NCBI RefSeq assembly: GCF_000220505.1
Contig: NZ_AFPJ01000035.1
Span: 1 to 64,000, forward strand
Direction: 5' to 3'
DNA from: Microbulbifer agarilyticus S89
GTDB taxonomy: Bacteria > Pseudomonadota > Gammaproteobacteria > Pseudomonadales > Cellvibrionaceae
Length of the DNA: 64,000 nt
The notes below the pieces were generated by a model. It had not been told where the DNA came from, made no database searches, and was given only the letters and a program-made list of their open reading frames with translations. Each line of letters starts with the position of its first letter. Position 1 is the stretch's first letter. Below are positions 9,367-17,556 of this stretch, piece after piece. The position numbers were made by a program, and so were the translations under genes.

Positions 9367-11979
9367 ATGACGACTTCAGTGCGAATAGTGAAAATTATTT
9401 CACTCGCCCTACTCATCTTGAGTGTCAGCGCTTGCGGAGGCAGTGCACCAGAAGAAAAAGCGGAAAGTGCCAAGTCCAATTTCAAGCCAGTAGCGGAAAT
9501 CACCAAAAACAGTGAAAAGCTCTCCGGGCTTTTCGAGCTGTATCAGAATCGGGATACCGGCAGCGTCTATTTAAAGCTTGATCCGGACCAGATCGGGAAA
9601 GATATCATTCACCATATGCAGGTGAGCAATGGAATCCCTGGCAGTAATATCCTGCATACCATGGGAATGTACTTTGAGCCCCGCATTATTCGCTTTGAGA
9701 AACACTTCGATAAAATCCATGTACGGCAGGAAAATACGGTTTTCGTACACGAGAAGGAAAACCCTGTTAGCCGCGCCAGCCACGCAAACCTGAACCGCCC
9801 GATACTGGCCGCGCTGAAAATCGAGGCAGAAGACTCAGCCAGTGGTGCAGTTTTCGTCAACATAGACTCACTGTTTCTCAACGATTCGTTGCGCCAATTG
9901 AAACCCTCGCCCAACCCCGAGGAGAAACCGGGCACCCGCCTGACACTTGGAAAGCTGAATAGTGACAAGACTCGCTTCACCAGTCTGCACAACTATGCGC
10001 AAAATACGGACGTTGTGGTGGAGTATGTGTATGACAATCCGGAACCGGTATTACCGAAAGAATTTGGCTTGAACATAAAAGACTATGCACTGGGGGATGA
10101 GCGTAGTCTCGCGTTTAGCATCCGGCATATTCTGATTCAGGCACCGGACAACGATTTTGAGCCCCGTCGGGATGATCCACGCCTCGGGTATTTTTCCTCA
10201 CTCAAACAAATATTGACCTCTGACAGTGCCGCACCCTACGGCGATTTCATCAACCGCTGGCATTTAGTCAAGAAAAACCCGCTGGCCGATATTTCCGAGC
10301 CCATTAATCCTATTGTCTGGTGGATCGAAAACACCACACCGCTGGAATACCGCGATACTATCCGTGATGCCACCCTCGCCTGGAATCTGGCGTTTGAGCA
10401 GGCTGGCTTCAAGAATGCCATCCAGGTAAAAGTGCAGCCGGACGACGCTGATTGGGATGCAGGTGACCTGCAATACAACGTGTTGCGCTGGACGGCATCA
10501 CCCCAACCGCTGTTTGGCGGTTTGGGTCCCAGTATTGCGGACCCGCGCACCGGGCAAATCCTCGGTGCGGATATCATGCTGGAACTGGTGGCGATGCAAA
10601 ACCGGTCGCGCATGGAAGAGATCTATAACGTACCCGCCGGCCAGCCAGCAGCGGACGCGGGGCACTTCCACCCCATGGCACAATCACATTTGCCGATCTA
10701 TCAAGGAGCCGCATTTGGTGCCGCCGCGCTCACCGCACTTGGCGCCGACAAGGCAACTACCAGCCGCTTCTCGGAAGAATTCCTCTACTTTTTGATTTTG
10801 CACGAAGTGGGGCACACCCTCGGCTTAAACCACAACTTCATTGCCAGCCAGTATCAACCACTGGCATCGATCTTTGATGGCGATATCACCCGCAAGCAGG
10901 GGCTCACCGCGTCGGTGATGGATTACCCCGCGCCCAACCTGTCCATCAGCGAGGGCAGCCAGGAACAGTTCTACAACGTTGCACCCGGGGCTTACGACCG
11001 CTGGGCCATTGAATATGGCTATTCACCCGCAGCGGTAGACGCAACAGAAGAGGCGCAGCGTCTCAGCAATATCCTCGCCCGTTCCACCGACCCGGCCCTG
11101 GCATTTGGCAATGACGCGGACGATATGCGAGCGCCGGGAGCAGGCATTGATCCGCGCATCATGATCAATGACATGAGTGGTGACGGCATTGGCTATGCAC
11201 AGCACCAGTTCCGCCTAAGCCAGAAGATTCTGAATTCCCTGCCAGCGCGCCTGCTCAAGCAAGGAGAGTCGCGCCAGGAACTGGTAAATGGGGCAAACGT
11301 CGCCCTGCAGCAATACGCAAGTGCCGCCCAGATAGTTTCGCGCTACATCGGCGGAGTAAAGGTGGATCGTGCCATGGTTGGCCAGGAAGGTAGCAGTGAT
11401 CCATTCCGTCCAGTGGCCGCTGCCGAGCAAAAACGCGCAATGTCCATGCTTGAAGAATACGTGTTTGCTCCTGACGCCCTGATGCTGTCTCCCGAACTCA
11501 TTACAGAAATGCAGCAACAGCGTCGCTGGTTCTTCTTTTATGGCAAGACTGAAGACCCGAAGGTGCATGACCTGGTACTGAATATTCAAAAGTCTGTGCT
11601 CGACCACCTGCTCAACCCGGTGGTGCTCAAGCGGGTTCAGGACTCGAGCCTGTATGGCAATGAGTATTCGATGACAGACCTGTATGCCGACCTCAACCTG
11701 GCGATCTTCGCAGCGGATGCAACCGGCAATGTGGACACCTTCCGGCAGAACCTGCAGAGAGAATATATCAATCGCCTGATTGCCACTGCCAACGCCAGTA
11801 AAGACAGCGCCCGGCAGCAGCAGTCGCAAGCAATCGCACGCTACTCACTCCGGCAGATTGATGCGCAGTTGAAGAGTGCTGGTAACAATCCGGCGTCGCG
11901 CGCGCACAAGGAACAATTGCAATTTGTTATTCGCAGGGCCTTAAACCCCAATGCAAGCCAGCCGAGTAGTGCAGGCTAA
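9367..11979 (+). CDS. Secreted zinc-dependent metalloprotease lipoprotein (HExxHxxGxxH; DUF5117/DUF4953-type)
   Basis: An 870-residue protein with an N-terminal lipoprotein signal (LILSVSACGG, lipidated Cys near residue 23), so it should be anchored in the envelope. The metzincin-type zinc site HEVGHTLGLNH starts at residue 479, with His479, His483 and His489 as ligands and Glu480 as the catalytic base; the SVMDYPAPN segment 40 residues later resembles the Met-turn. The long N-terminal region (about 60-330) and the C-terminal region correspond in arrangement to the DUF5117 and DUF4953 modules of this large bacterial metalloprotease family, which is usually found in environmental Proteobacteria and Bacteroidetes. 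Substrate unknown. The start at 9367 follows AAGGATAAG. It has no obvious operon partner. Confidence 0.87.
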   Translation: MTTSVRIVKIISLALLILSVSACGGSAPEEKAESAKSNFKPVAEITKNSEKLSGLFELYQNRDTGSVYLKLDPDQIGKDIIHHMQVSNGIPGSNILHTMGMYFEPRIIRFEKHFDKIHVRQENTVFVHEKENPVSRASHANLNRPILAALKIEAEDSASGAVFVNIDSLFLNDSLRQLKPSPNPEEKPGTRLTLGKLNSDKTRFTSLHNYAQNTDVVVEYVYDNPEPVLPKEFGLNIKDYALGDERSLAFSIRHILIQAPDNDFEPRRDDPRLGYFSSLKQILTSDSAAPYGDFINRWHLVKKNPLADISEPINPIVWWIENTTPLEYRDTIRDATLAWNLAFEQAGFKNAIQVKVQPDDADWDAGDLQYNVLRWTASPQPLFGGLGPSIADPRTGQILGADIMLELVAMQNRSRMEEIYNVPAGQPAADAGHFHPMAQSHLPIYQGAAFGAAALTALGADKATTSRFSEEFLYFLILHEVGHTLGLNHNFIASQYQPLASIFDGDITRKQGLTASVMDYPAPNLSISEGSQEQFYNVAPGAYDRWAIEYGYSPAAVDATEEAQRLSNILARSTDPALAFGNDADDMRAPGAGIDPRIMINDMSGDGIGYAQHQFRLSQKILNSLPARLLKQGESRQELVNGANVALQQYASAAQIVSRYIGGVKVDRAMVGQEGSSDPFRPVAAAEQKRAMSMLEEYVFAPDALMLSPELITEMQQQRRWFFFYGKTEDPKVHDLVLNIQKSVLDHLLNPVVLKRVQDSSLYGNEYSMTDLYADLNLAIFAADATGNVDTFRQNLQREYINRLIATANASKDSARQQQSQAIARYSLRQIDAQLKSAGNNPASRAHKEQLQFVIRRALNPNASQPSSAG

Positions 11980-11992
11980 ACATGACCTTGCA

Positions 11993-12028
11993 GCGTTCCG
12001 GTGCATCCTTAGGGAGAATCCGGAACGC
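11993..12028 (+). terminator. Inverted repeat after the metalloprotease gene
   Basis: A perfect 9-bp stem (GCGTTCCGG / CCGGAACGC) with an 18-base loop, starting 14 bases past the stop. No T-run follows, so termination here is only a suggestion. Confidence 0.35.
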
Positions 12029-12267
12029 CCACTCCCCAAAATCTATTGATCTATTGAATGATCCAGCCCACACGAGTCACCACCAGACAAAACGCTGCAG
12101 TCATCAAACTCTTGTTTTAACAAGGCACCCCTGGCCAGCTATGCTTTGTCGCTCTAGTCAGCCTCTTGCTAATACCGTTTTGCCCCGTTCGGCAATAACC
12201 GGTTTGATTCACGAATATTCCTGATTAACCTTCGCGCTCACCTTGATTGCTATCGGAGGGTAACACC

Positions 12268-12552
12268 ATGGCAACAGCAAAAGCGCCTAACTCAGGTTCC
12301 AGTCACAACAAGCTGCATCAGGCTTACAACCTTGCGGGCGAGGCAGCTCACGAGACTGCCTCGCACTTAAAGTCACGTGCTCGTGAAACTGCAGACACCG
12401 TGAAGGCCCGTGCCCACGATGGTATGGAGAAGGGCAAGCAGCGCGCGCACGACGTTGCCGAGCGTGCGGAGAATCAGATCAAGGCTCATCCGCTTGTCAG
12501 TGTGGGCTGTGCCTTCGCTGCCGGCTGGCTGATCGCAAAAATCCTAAAATAA
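12268..12552 (+). CDS. ElaB/YqjD/DUF883-like membrane-anchored protein
   Basis: A 94-residue protein with a long amphipathic, charged helical region (about residues 15-72, with repeated Ala/Arg/His/Lys/Glu) and a single C-terminal hydrophobic segment (HPLVSVGCAFAAGWLIAKIL). This is the layout of the ElaB/YqjD/DUF883 family, inner-membrane C-tail-anchored proteins that associate with ribosomes in E. coli, mainly in stationary phase. The start follows a strong GGAGG. It heads a three-gene set with the YqjE-like and YqjK-like genes, the same order as yqjD-yqjE-yqjK in enterobacteria, which supports the assignment despite weak sequence signatures. Confidence 0.75.
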   Translation: MATAKAPNSGSSHNKLHQAYNLAGEAAHETASHLKSRARETADTVKARAHDGMEKGKQRAHDVAERAENQIKAHPLVSVGCAFAAGWLIAKILK

Positions 12553-12579
12553 CGTTACGTGACCTACAATTTTCTAGAT

Positions 12580-12633
12580 GCATAACCGGTGCCTATTTCA
12601 TGCACAGATGTCATGCAAAGGCACTGGTTATGC
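12580..12633 (+). other. Intercistronic hairpin between the YqjD-like and YqjE-like genes
   Basis: Inverted repeat with 14-base arms (GCATAACCGGTGCC / GGCACTGGTTATGC) differing at one position, and a 26-base loop that itself holds two copies of TCATGCA. It has no T-run. It may lower read-through or protect the upstream message, making the first gene the most expressed. Confidence 0.45.
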
Positions 12634-12704
12634 TGCGCGGCATAATGATCACTGACTATTGTACGTCCGCTCGACATCACACACACTGATCGAGGAATTG
12701 ATTG

Positions 12705-13235
12705 ATGGCAGCCCCCGGCAATCAGCATGACGACTCGAATCAATCGGCTGACCCCAATCACGATCCAGAGCCCAATGCCTCTTCGCAAGAGCCGCAAGGT
12801 GCATCACCTCAAGCGGCTGTAGACACACCGCAGGCCGAGTCACTTCTCGACGAATTCAATACGCTACGTGACAGGGCTGAAGCTACCATGACTCTTGCCT
12901 CGGCCTGGGCAGAAAATCTAACGAGCCTGGTACAGCTGGAGTTCCAACGCACCCTGCAGGCGGGAAAGCGCATCGTCATCATGCTGCTATTCCTGTTCTT
13001 CCTGGCAATTGCGTTGATTGTGAGCCTGTGCGCGGGACTGGGGTTACTCGGCTACTACTTTTTCCAGTCCATTTATATTGGCTTCGGCATTTTTATGTTG
13101 TCCCAGATCATCATCCTGACGGTGCTATTACTATCGATCAATCGTCTGAAAAATCTTCTGGGGTTCGACGAATCCCGCAAGCAAGCTCAAGAGGCGCTCG
13201 AAAATGTCACTGCGCTCTTTAAACAAGCAGATTGA
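12705..13235 (+). CDS. YqjE-like phage-holin-family membrane protein
   Basis: A 176-residue protein with a polar, Gln/Asp/Pro-rich N-terminal tail (residues 1-45), a helical segment (about 46-85), then two adjacent hydrophobic helices at roughly 88-115 and 120-145, and a charged C-terminal helix. This two-helix hairpin with long soluble ends is typical of the YqjE/holin-3-superfamily inner-membrane proteins. The ATG at 12705 follows GAGGAAT. Its 3' end overlaps the next gene by 32 bases, indicating translational coupling. The function of the family is poorly defined; roles in stationary-phase membrane or ribosome association are inferred from gene neighbours. Confidence 0.75.
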   Translation: MAAPGNQHDDSNQSADPNHDPEPNASSQEPQGASPQAAVDTPQAESLLDEFNTLRDRAEATMTLASAWAENLTSLVQLEFQRTLQAGKRIVIMLLFLFFLAIALIVSLCAGLGLLGYYFFQSIYIGFGIFMLSQIIILTVLLLSINRLKNLLGFDESRKQAQEALENVTALFKQAD

Positions 13236-13446
13236 ACAGCGCCGGCAGGCACTGGAAAAACAACGCCATTGTGCCCTGAGTCTGTTGGAGCAACAGAAGG
13301 CCCAGGCCTTAACCCAGGCAAACCGGATTCCGTTGCCACTCGCAATGCTCGGCGCGTTTGCCGCGGGCTTTATCATTCAGCGGGTATACAACAAGCCTGC
13401 GACCCGCTCACTGGTCAACTGGTATCTGACACTGCGCAATTTTTAA
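13204..13446 (+). CDS. YqjK-like small membrane protein
   Basis: An 80-residue protein with a basic, Gln-rich helical N-terminus (LNKQIEQRRQALEKQRH) and one hydrophobic segment (about residues 42-60, LPLAMLGAFAAGFIIQRVY). Size, layout and position immediately after a YqjE-like gene match the YqjK-like family. It starts inside the 3' end of the upstream gene (32-base overlap), so its expression is likely coupled. The tail ends in NWYLTLRNF. No biochemical role can be read from the sequence. Confidence 0.7.
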   Translation: MSLRSLNKQIEQRRQALEKQRHCALSLLEQQKAQALTQANRIPLPLAMLGAFAAGFIIQRVYNKPATRSLVNWYLTLRNF

Positions 13447-13535
13447 CGCGGTGGCTTTCGACACCTGGCGCAACACAGCGTTGGCAGACTGGGTACAATA
13501 CCGTGTACACAGCCATCCAAGAGGTGCCTCGAACC

Positions 13536-14426
13536 ATGAGTCTGAGCACGCTATCCCCCTCGTCACTCACTGGTGAAGAAAATATTGCGGATCCGGTATT
13601 GCCCAGTGCCGAAGCAGCAGAGCAGTTGGTGGATTTTATTCGGCGCTACCCGCGCTTGACCGTGTTGACCGGTGCCGGGGTTAGCACCGACTCTGGCATT
13701 CCCGACTACCGCGACCAGCACGGACAATGGAAGCGCAAGCCGCCGGTGGACCACCGCGAATTCATGGCCTGCGCAGCCACACGGCAACGCTACTGGGGCC
13801 GCGCATTGATAGGCTGGCCAGTCATCCGCAACTCCACACCGAATGGTGCACACTATCACCTGGCAGAACTGGAGCGACGCGGTCACATCCAGCTAATGAT
13901 TACGCAAAACGTTGACCGCCTGCATCAGCGTGCAGGTAGCCAACAGGTCATTGACCTGCATGGGCGCGCCGATGAGATTCGCTGCATGCAGTGCGACTAC
14001 CGCGCGCTGCGCCAGGAAGTGCACGATCGCAGTTACGCTCTGAACCCGGAGTTTCGACACTTTACCGCGGAGGCTGCGCCGGACGGCGACGCCGATCTGG
14101 AAGTAGATTTCAGTCATTTTCGCGTGGCCGACTGCCCGCAATGTGCCGGCATCCTGAAACCGGATGTGGTGTTCTTTGGGGATAATGTTCCGCGGGCACG
14201 CGTGGACACGGCAATGAATGCATTGTGCGCGAGCAACGCGCTGCTGGTGGTGGGGTCTTCGTTAATGGTGTATTCGGGGTTTCGCTTCTGCCGTTATGCA
14301 AAAGAACGGGGCAAGCCCATCGCCGCGCTCACCCTGGGGCGCACCCGCGCCGACGCGCTGCTGGATTTGAAATTGAATGCAGACATTGGAGAAACCTTGC
14401 AGCGCACGCTTTTGCAACTCGCGTAA
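13536..14426 (+). CDS. Sir2-family NAD-dependent protein deacylase (class II, SIRT4-like)
   Basis: A 296-residue sirtuin, which removes acyl groups from lysines using NAD and produces nicotinamide. Visible motifs are GAGVSTDSGIPDYR (NAD-binding loop, about residues 45-58), TQNVDRLHQRAGS (about 124-136), the catalytic His in DLHGRAD, and the zinc pairs CMQC and CPQC. PDVVFFGDNVP and VVGSSLMVYSGFRF follow in order. The segment with RQRYWGRALIGWP resembles the SIRT4-type class II branch rather than CobB. The start at ATG 13536 was chosen because the frame upstream overlaps the YqjK-like gene; an AAGAGG precedes it at somewhat long spacing. About 90 bases separate it from the YqjK-like gene. Confidence 0.9.
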   Translation: MSLSTLSPSSLTGEENIADPVLPSAEAAEQLVDFIRRYPRLTVLTGAGVSTDSGIPDYRDQHGQWKRKPPVDHREFMACAATRQRYWGRALIGWPVIRNSTPNGAHYHLAELERRGHIQLMITQNVDRLHQRAGSQQVIDLHGRADEIRCMQCDYRALRQEVHDRSYALNPEFRHFTAEAAPDGDADLEVDFSHFRVADCPQCAGILKPDVVFFGDNVPRARVDTAMNALCASNALLVVGSSLMVYSGFRFCRYAKERGKPIAALTLGRTRADALLDLKLNADIGETLQRTLLQLA

Positions 14427-14473
14427 TGCTGTTGTGGCGTCACCAATGCCCGCCCTTGCGGTGAGGTCCAGTT

Positions 14474-14494
14474 AGGGCTAGTGAACCTAGCCCT
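14474..14494. terminator. Bidirectional hairpin between convergent sirtuin and GST genes
   Basis: A perfect 8-bp stem (AGGGCTAG / CTAGCCCT) with a five-base loop. The right arm includes the stop codon of the minus-strand glutathione transferase gene. A short T-rich stretch follows on the plus strand. The position between convergent genes supports a terminator role. Confidence 0.5.
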
Positions 14495-15374
14495 TGTCGT
14501 TTTCGCTGCTGTCGCCGATCTTGTCCTGCGTGCGCAACGCGAAGTCACTGGCATCGTGCCGTTCATGTAATTGCTTGGCGGGATCACCCCAGGCACGGTT
14601 CACCATAGCGCCGCGCTGCACTGCCGGGCGCTCTCCAATCTCCTCCACCCAGCGGTTTACATTTTTATAGGTGTGCGCCTCAATAAATTCAGCCGCATCA
14701 TAGGCTTCGTTTTTCAGCACCGCGCCATACCAGGGCCAGATTGCCATATCCGCAATAGTGTACTCTCGACCGGCAATAAACGAGTGCTCTGCCAACTGGC
14801 GATCGAGCACATCCAGCTGACGCTTCACTTCCATGGTGTAGCGATTGATCGGGTACTCGTATTTTTCCGGCGCGTACGCGTAGAAGTGGCCAAAACCACC
14901 CCCAAGGAAAGGCGCTGCGCCCATTTGCCAAAACAGCCAGTTAAGGGTTTCGGTGCGCTGTTCCGGGGTATGCGGCAGGAAGGCGCCAAATTTTTCCGCG
15001 AGGTACATCAGAATGGAGCCGGATTCGAATACACGGATCGGCGGCTTGGTGCTGTGATCCACCAGCGCGGGAATCTTGGAGTTCGGATTGATATCGACGA
15101 AGCCACTGCTGAACTGCTCACCCTCGGTAATACGGATCAGGTGTGCGTCGTACTCCGCTCCTTCATGCCCGAGCGCCAGCAGCTCCTCGAGCATGATGGT
15201 GACTTTTACCCCGTTGGGCGTCGCCAGGGAGTAAAGCTGCATGGGGTGCTTGCCCACCGGCAGCGCTTTGTCATGGGTCGCGCCGGCGATAGGACGATTG
15301 ATATTGGCGAATTGGCCGCCACTTTCCGCATCCCACTTCCAGACCGCAGGCGGGGTGTAACTCGTATCCGACAT
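14487..15374 (-). CDS. yghU: Glutathione S-transferase, YghU-like disulfide-bond oxidoreductase
   Basis: A 295-residue member of the nu-class (YghU/YfcG) glutathione transferases, cytosolic enzymes with glutathione-dependent disulfide reductase activity. The family hallmarks are an N-terminal extension with W(K/R)W and GGxFANINRPIAGATH, then the thioredoxin-like domain starting LYSLATPNGVKVTIMLEE, with the Asn/Thr-rich active-site loop TPNG in place of a catalytic cysteine. NPNSKIPALVDH and FESGSILMYLAEKFG form the glutathione-binding part, and an all-helical C-terminal domain follows. ATG 15374 has GAGGA at ideal spacing; the GTG two codons earlier is too close to it. The transglutaminase-like gene follows on the same strand after a 59... 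position gap (15434 lies upstream of this start), so that gene is transcribed first. Confidence 0.9.
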   Translation of the reverse strand: MSDTSYTPPAVWKWDAESGGQFANINRPIAGATHDKALPVGKHPMQLYSLATPNGVKVTIMLEELLALGHEGAEYDAHLIRITEGEQFSSGFVDINPNSKIPALVDHSTKPPIRVFESGSILMYLAEKFGAFLPHTPEQRTETLNWLFWQMGAAPFLGGGFGHFYAYAPEKYEYPINRYTMEVKRQLDVLDRQLAEHSFIAGREYTIADMAIWPWYGAVLKNEAYDAAEFIEAHTYKNVNRWVEEIGERPAVQRGAMVNRAWGDPAKQLHERHDASDFALRTQDKIGDSSENDKG

Positions 15375-15433
15375 GATCACTCCTCGTTAGCATTCCGTTA
15401 GGTGGCCTAAGGGTAATCCGACGGCGGCTTTTT

Positions 15434-16000
15434 TTAAACGTCCGGCAGGTTTTCGGTCACGGCCGCAAAGCTGTGTTGGCTTTGCAGCAGCTGAAGCACT
15501 TGCGGCAAGGGATCCGCATACACTTCTGGCAGATCGCATTCGCCGTCGGCAGCAGGGACGTAGGCCAAACGCTCGTCCGGCGGGATAAACTCGGTTGTGA
15601 TGCCGGGCTTGTTGCCCCGGGCATCTACCCGAAACCAGCCATAGCGCTCCAGGTACACGCTGTTCAGGCCGTGCAGGCAAAAACGGCGACTGCCCTCATC
15701 CAGCAGCAGGCGCTGATAACTGAAGCCGGCGGGAATATCATTGGCCCGCAGTAGCGCCGCCAGCAGGTGACTTTTGGCGAAGCAAAATCCCGTACCCGCG
15801 CTCAGCACATCCGAGGCCCGGCAGGTAACCGGGTTCAGCGCAAAATCGCCGCTGTGGCGAATTTCGTCGCGTACGAACTCAAAACTGTTGCGCGCAGTGC
15901 CGAATTTGGCCCCCGAGGAACATTGCAGATCGGCAGCGAGGGCCAGAATGTCCGGGTGTTGCCAGTCGATAATCGGGGTGTGCTGTAGATACGCCTGCAT
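15434..16000 (-). CDS. Transglutaminase-fold (cysteine protease-like) protein
   Basis: A protein of about 188 residues with a transglutaminase-like core: the catalytic Cys in GTGFCFAKSHLLAALLRA, the His in FCLHGLNSVYLERYGW and the Asp in FRVDARGNKPG, in the expected Cys-His-Asp order. Such stand-alone domains are usually peptidases or amide-cleaving enzymes; the substrate is unknown. No signal peptide is seen, so it is probably cytosolic. ATG 16000 gives the family-typical beginning MQAYLQHTPIIDWQHPDI; a GTG at 16027 adds nine residues and cannot be excluded because neither start has a good ribosome binding site. It lies just upstream of the YghU-like gene on the same strand and may be co-transcribed with it. 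Confidence 0.8.
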   Translation of the reverse strand: MQAYLQHTPIIDWQHPDILALAADLQCSSGAKFGTARNSFEFVRDEIRHSGDFALNPVTCRASDVLSAGTGFCFAKSHLLAALLRANDIPAGFSYQRLLLDEGSRRFCLHGLNSVYLERYGWFRVDARGNKPGITTEFIPPDERLAYVPAADGECDLPEVYADPLPQVLQLLQSQHSFAAVTENLPDV

Positions 16001-16361
16001 GATCGTGTCGGTCGCTTTTGATACCACTTAGGGGGTCAGCTTAGAGGGCTAGCCTCATATATACGCTGTTGGGGACGCTTGTATATGCTGCGAAGGGCGG
16101 ACCCCGACTGAACCCGTGGCGCAGATCGAGCCGGCGAGTCGGCGCAAAAAAGCACATGGAGCCGGTTTCCAGGCTCAGCTGCGTTGACTCGCGCGCACGC
16201 CTCCCGGATTGTTTGGCAAGTTGAACGCCTATAGCCTCTCCCCCATAATACCGCACCCAGATCAGGCATTACTGGCCAGTAACACTGGCCTGCAGCATCC
16301 ACCGAGCGAATTCACCTTTGTGCTCGCCGCGGCCCGGCACAGTGGGCAGAATGGAACCTCT
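16001..16361. other. Divergent intergenic region before the rsx operon
   Basis: About 360 bases between the minus-strand transglutaminase-like gene and rsxA. It must carry the promoter of the Rnf operon. I found no convincing operator palindrome or additional gene. Confidence 0.4.
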
Positions 16362-16937
16362 ATGACCGAATTTACCGTCATCCTGCTCTCCACCATCCTG
16401 GTGAACAACTACGTGCTGGTGCAGTTCCTCGGATTGTGTCCATTTATGGGGGTTTCCAACAAGCTGGAAACCGCCATTGGTATGGCCGGTGCCACCACCT
16501 TTGTGCTCACTCTCGCCGCCATCTGCTCCTACCTGGTAAACACCTACTTACTCGAACCCTTCGGGATGGAGTACCTGCGCACCATATCCTTCATTCTGGT
16601 GATCGCGGTGGTGGTGCAGTTTGCGCGCATGTTTATCGAAAAGACCAGCCCGCTGCTGCACCGGGTACTCGGCGTCTTCCTGCCACTGATCACCACCAAC
16701 TGTGCGGTACTCGGTGTCGCCCTGCAAAACACCCTCAAGGCAAATAATTTCGTGCAGTCCACCCTGTATGGCTTCGGCGCTGCGGTGGGCTTTTCCCTGG
16801 TTCTGATTTTGTTTTCCGCGATGCGTGAGCGCCTCGCGGTGGCAGACGTACCCAAACCTTTCAAAGGGGCCGCCATCGGCATGATGACGGCCGGACTGAT
16901 GTCCCTGGCCTTTATGGGCTTTAGCGGGCTGGTGTAA
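16362..16937 (+). CDS. rsxA: Electron transport complex subunit RsxA/RnfA
   Basis: A 191-residue integral membrane subunit of the Rnf/Rsx complex, which couples electron transfer between NADH and ferredoxin to ion movement across the inner membrane and in E. coli also keeps SoxR reduced. It has six hydrophobic segments and the conserved opening [20 protein letters not shown], with the half-membrane motif [16 protein letters not shown] and, later, [12 protein letters not shown]. It is a paralogue of RsxE in the same operon, and the two form an inverted pseudo-dimer. ATG 16362 gives the canonical start. It is first in the order A-B-C-D-G-E; the gap to rsxB is 10 bases. Confidence 0.96.
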   Translation: MTEFTVILLSTILVNNYVLVQFLGLCPFMGVSNKLETAIGMAGATTFVLTLAAICSYLVNTYLLEPFGMEYLRTISFILVIAVVVQFARMFIEKTSPLLHRVLGVFLPLITTNCAVLGVALQNTLKANNFVQSTLYGFGAAVGFSLVLILFSAMRERLAVADVPKPFKGAAIGMMTAGLMSLAFMGFSGLV

Positions 16938-16947
16938 GGAGGCGACT

Positions 16948-17556
16948 ATGGAATGGCTGTCTGAAGTATCCACGCCCCTGCTGGTCCTTGGCGGCATGGC
17001 CCTGGTATTTGGCGCCCTGCTGGGCTTCGCCGCGGTGCGCTTCAAGGTTGAGGGCGACCCCATTGTCGACCAGATCGACGCGCTATTACCGCAAACCCAG
17101 TGCGGCCAATGCGGCCACCCCGGTTGCCGCCCCTACGCCGAAGCCATCGCCAATGGCGAGGCGATCAACAAATGCCCCCCCGGTGGCCAGGCCACCATCA
17201 ACGAGCTGGCCAACCTGCTGGATGTGGAAGCCACCCCGCTGGATGCCGAGCACGGCACCGAAGACGTCAAGAAAGTGGCGTTTATCCGCGAAGCGGAGTG
17301 TATCGGCTGTACCAAGTGCATCCAGGCCTGCCCGGTTGACGCGATTGTCGGCGCCGCCAAACAAATGCACACGGTGATCGTGGACGAATGCACCGGCTGC
17401 GACCTGTGTGTAGAGCCCTGCCCCGTGGACTGTATCGATATGGTGCCGCTGGAATCTAGCCTGCAGCAGTGGCATCCGAACAAACCCACAGACGGAGTGC
17501 TGCTAATCGCCAGCGACAGACCCGACCTGCACAGAGACGACCGGAGTGCAGCATGA
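16948..17556 (+). CDS. rsxB: Electron transport complex subunit RsxB/RnfB (Fe-S protein)
   Basis: A 202-residue iron-sulfur subunit. An N-terminal membrane helix (about residues 9-30) anchors it. The next motif CGQCGHPGC with a downstream Cys (residues 52-76) binds one [4Fe-4S] cluster. Two ferredoxin-type motifs [12 protein letters not shown] and [12 protein letters not shown] (about 112-155) bind two more. It relays electrons toward the membrane subunits. A strong GGAGG precedes ATG 16948. Its stop codon overlaps the rsxC start (ATGA), indicating coupled translation. Length is slightly above the E. coli protein because of a C-terminal tail. Confidence 0.96.
   Translation: MEWLSEVSTPLLVLGGMALVFGALLGFAAVRFKVEGDPIVDQIDALLPQTQCGQCGHPGCRPYAEAIANGEAINKCPPGGQATINELANLLDVEATPLDAEHGTEDVKKVAFIREAECIGCTKCIQACPVDAIVGAAKQMHTVIVDECTGCDLCVEPCPVDCIDMVPLESSLQQWHPNKPTDGVLLIASDRPDLHRDDRSAA

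Noticed and set aside
11982-12224. 80-codon plus-strand open frame after the metalloprotease gene
   Set aside because: No ribosome binding site, His/Ser-rich random composition, and it contains the hairpin at 11993-12028.
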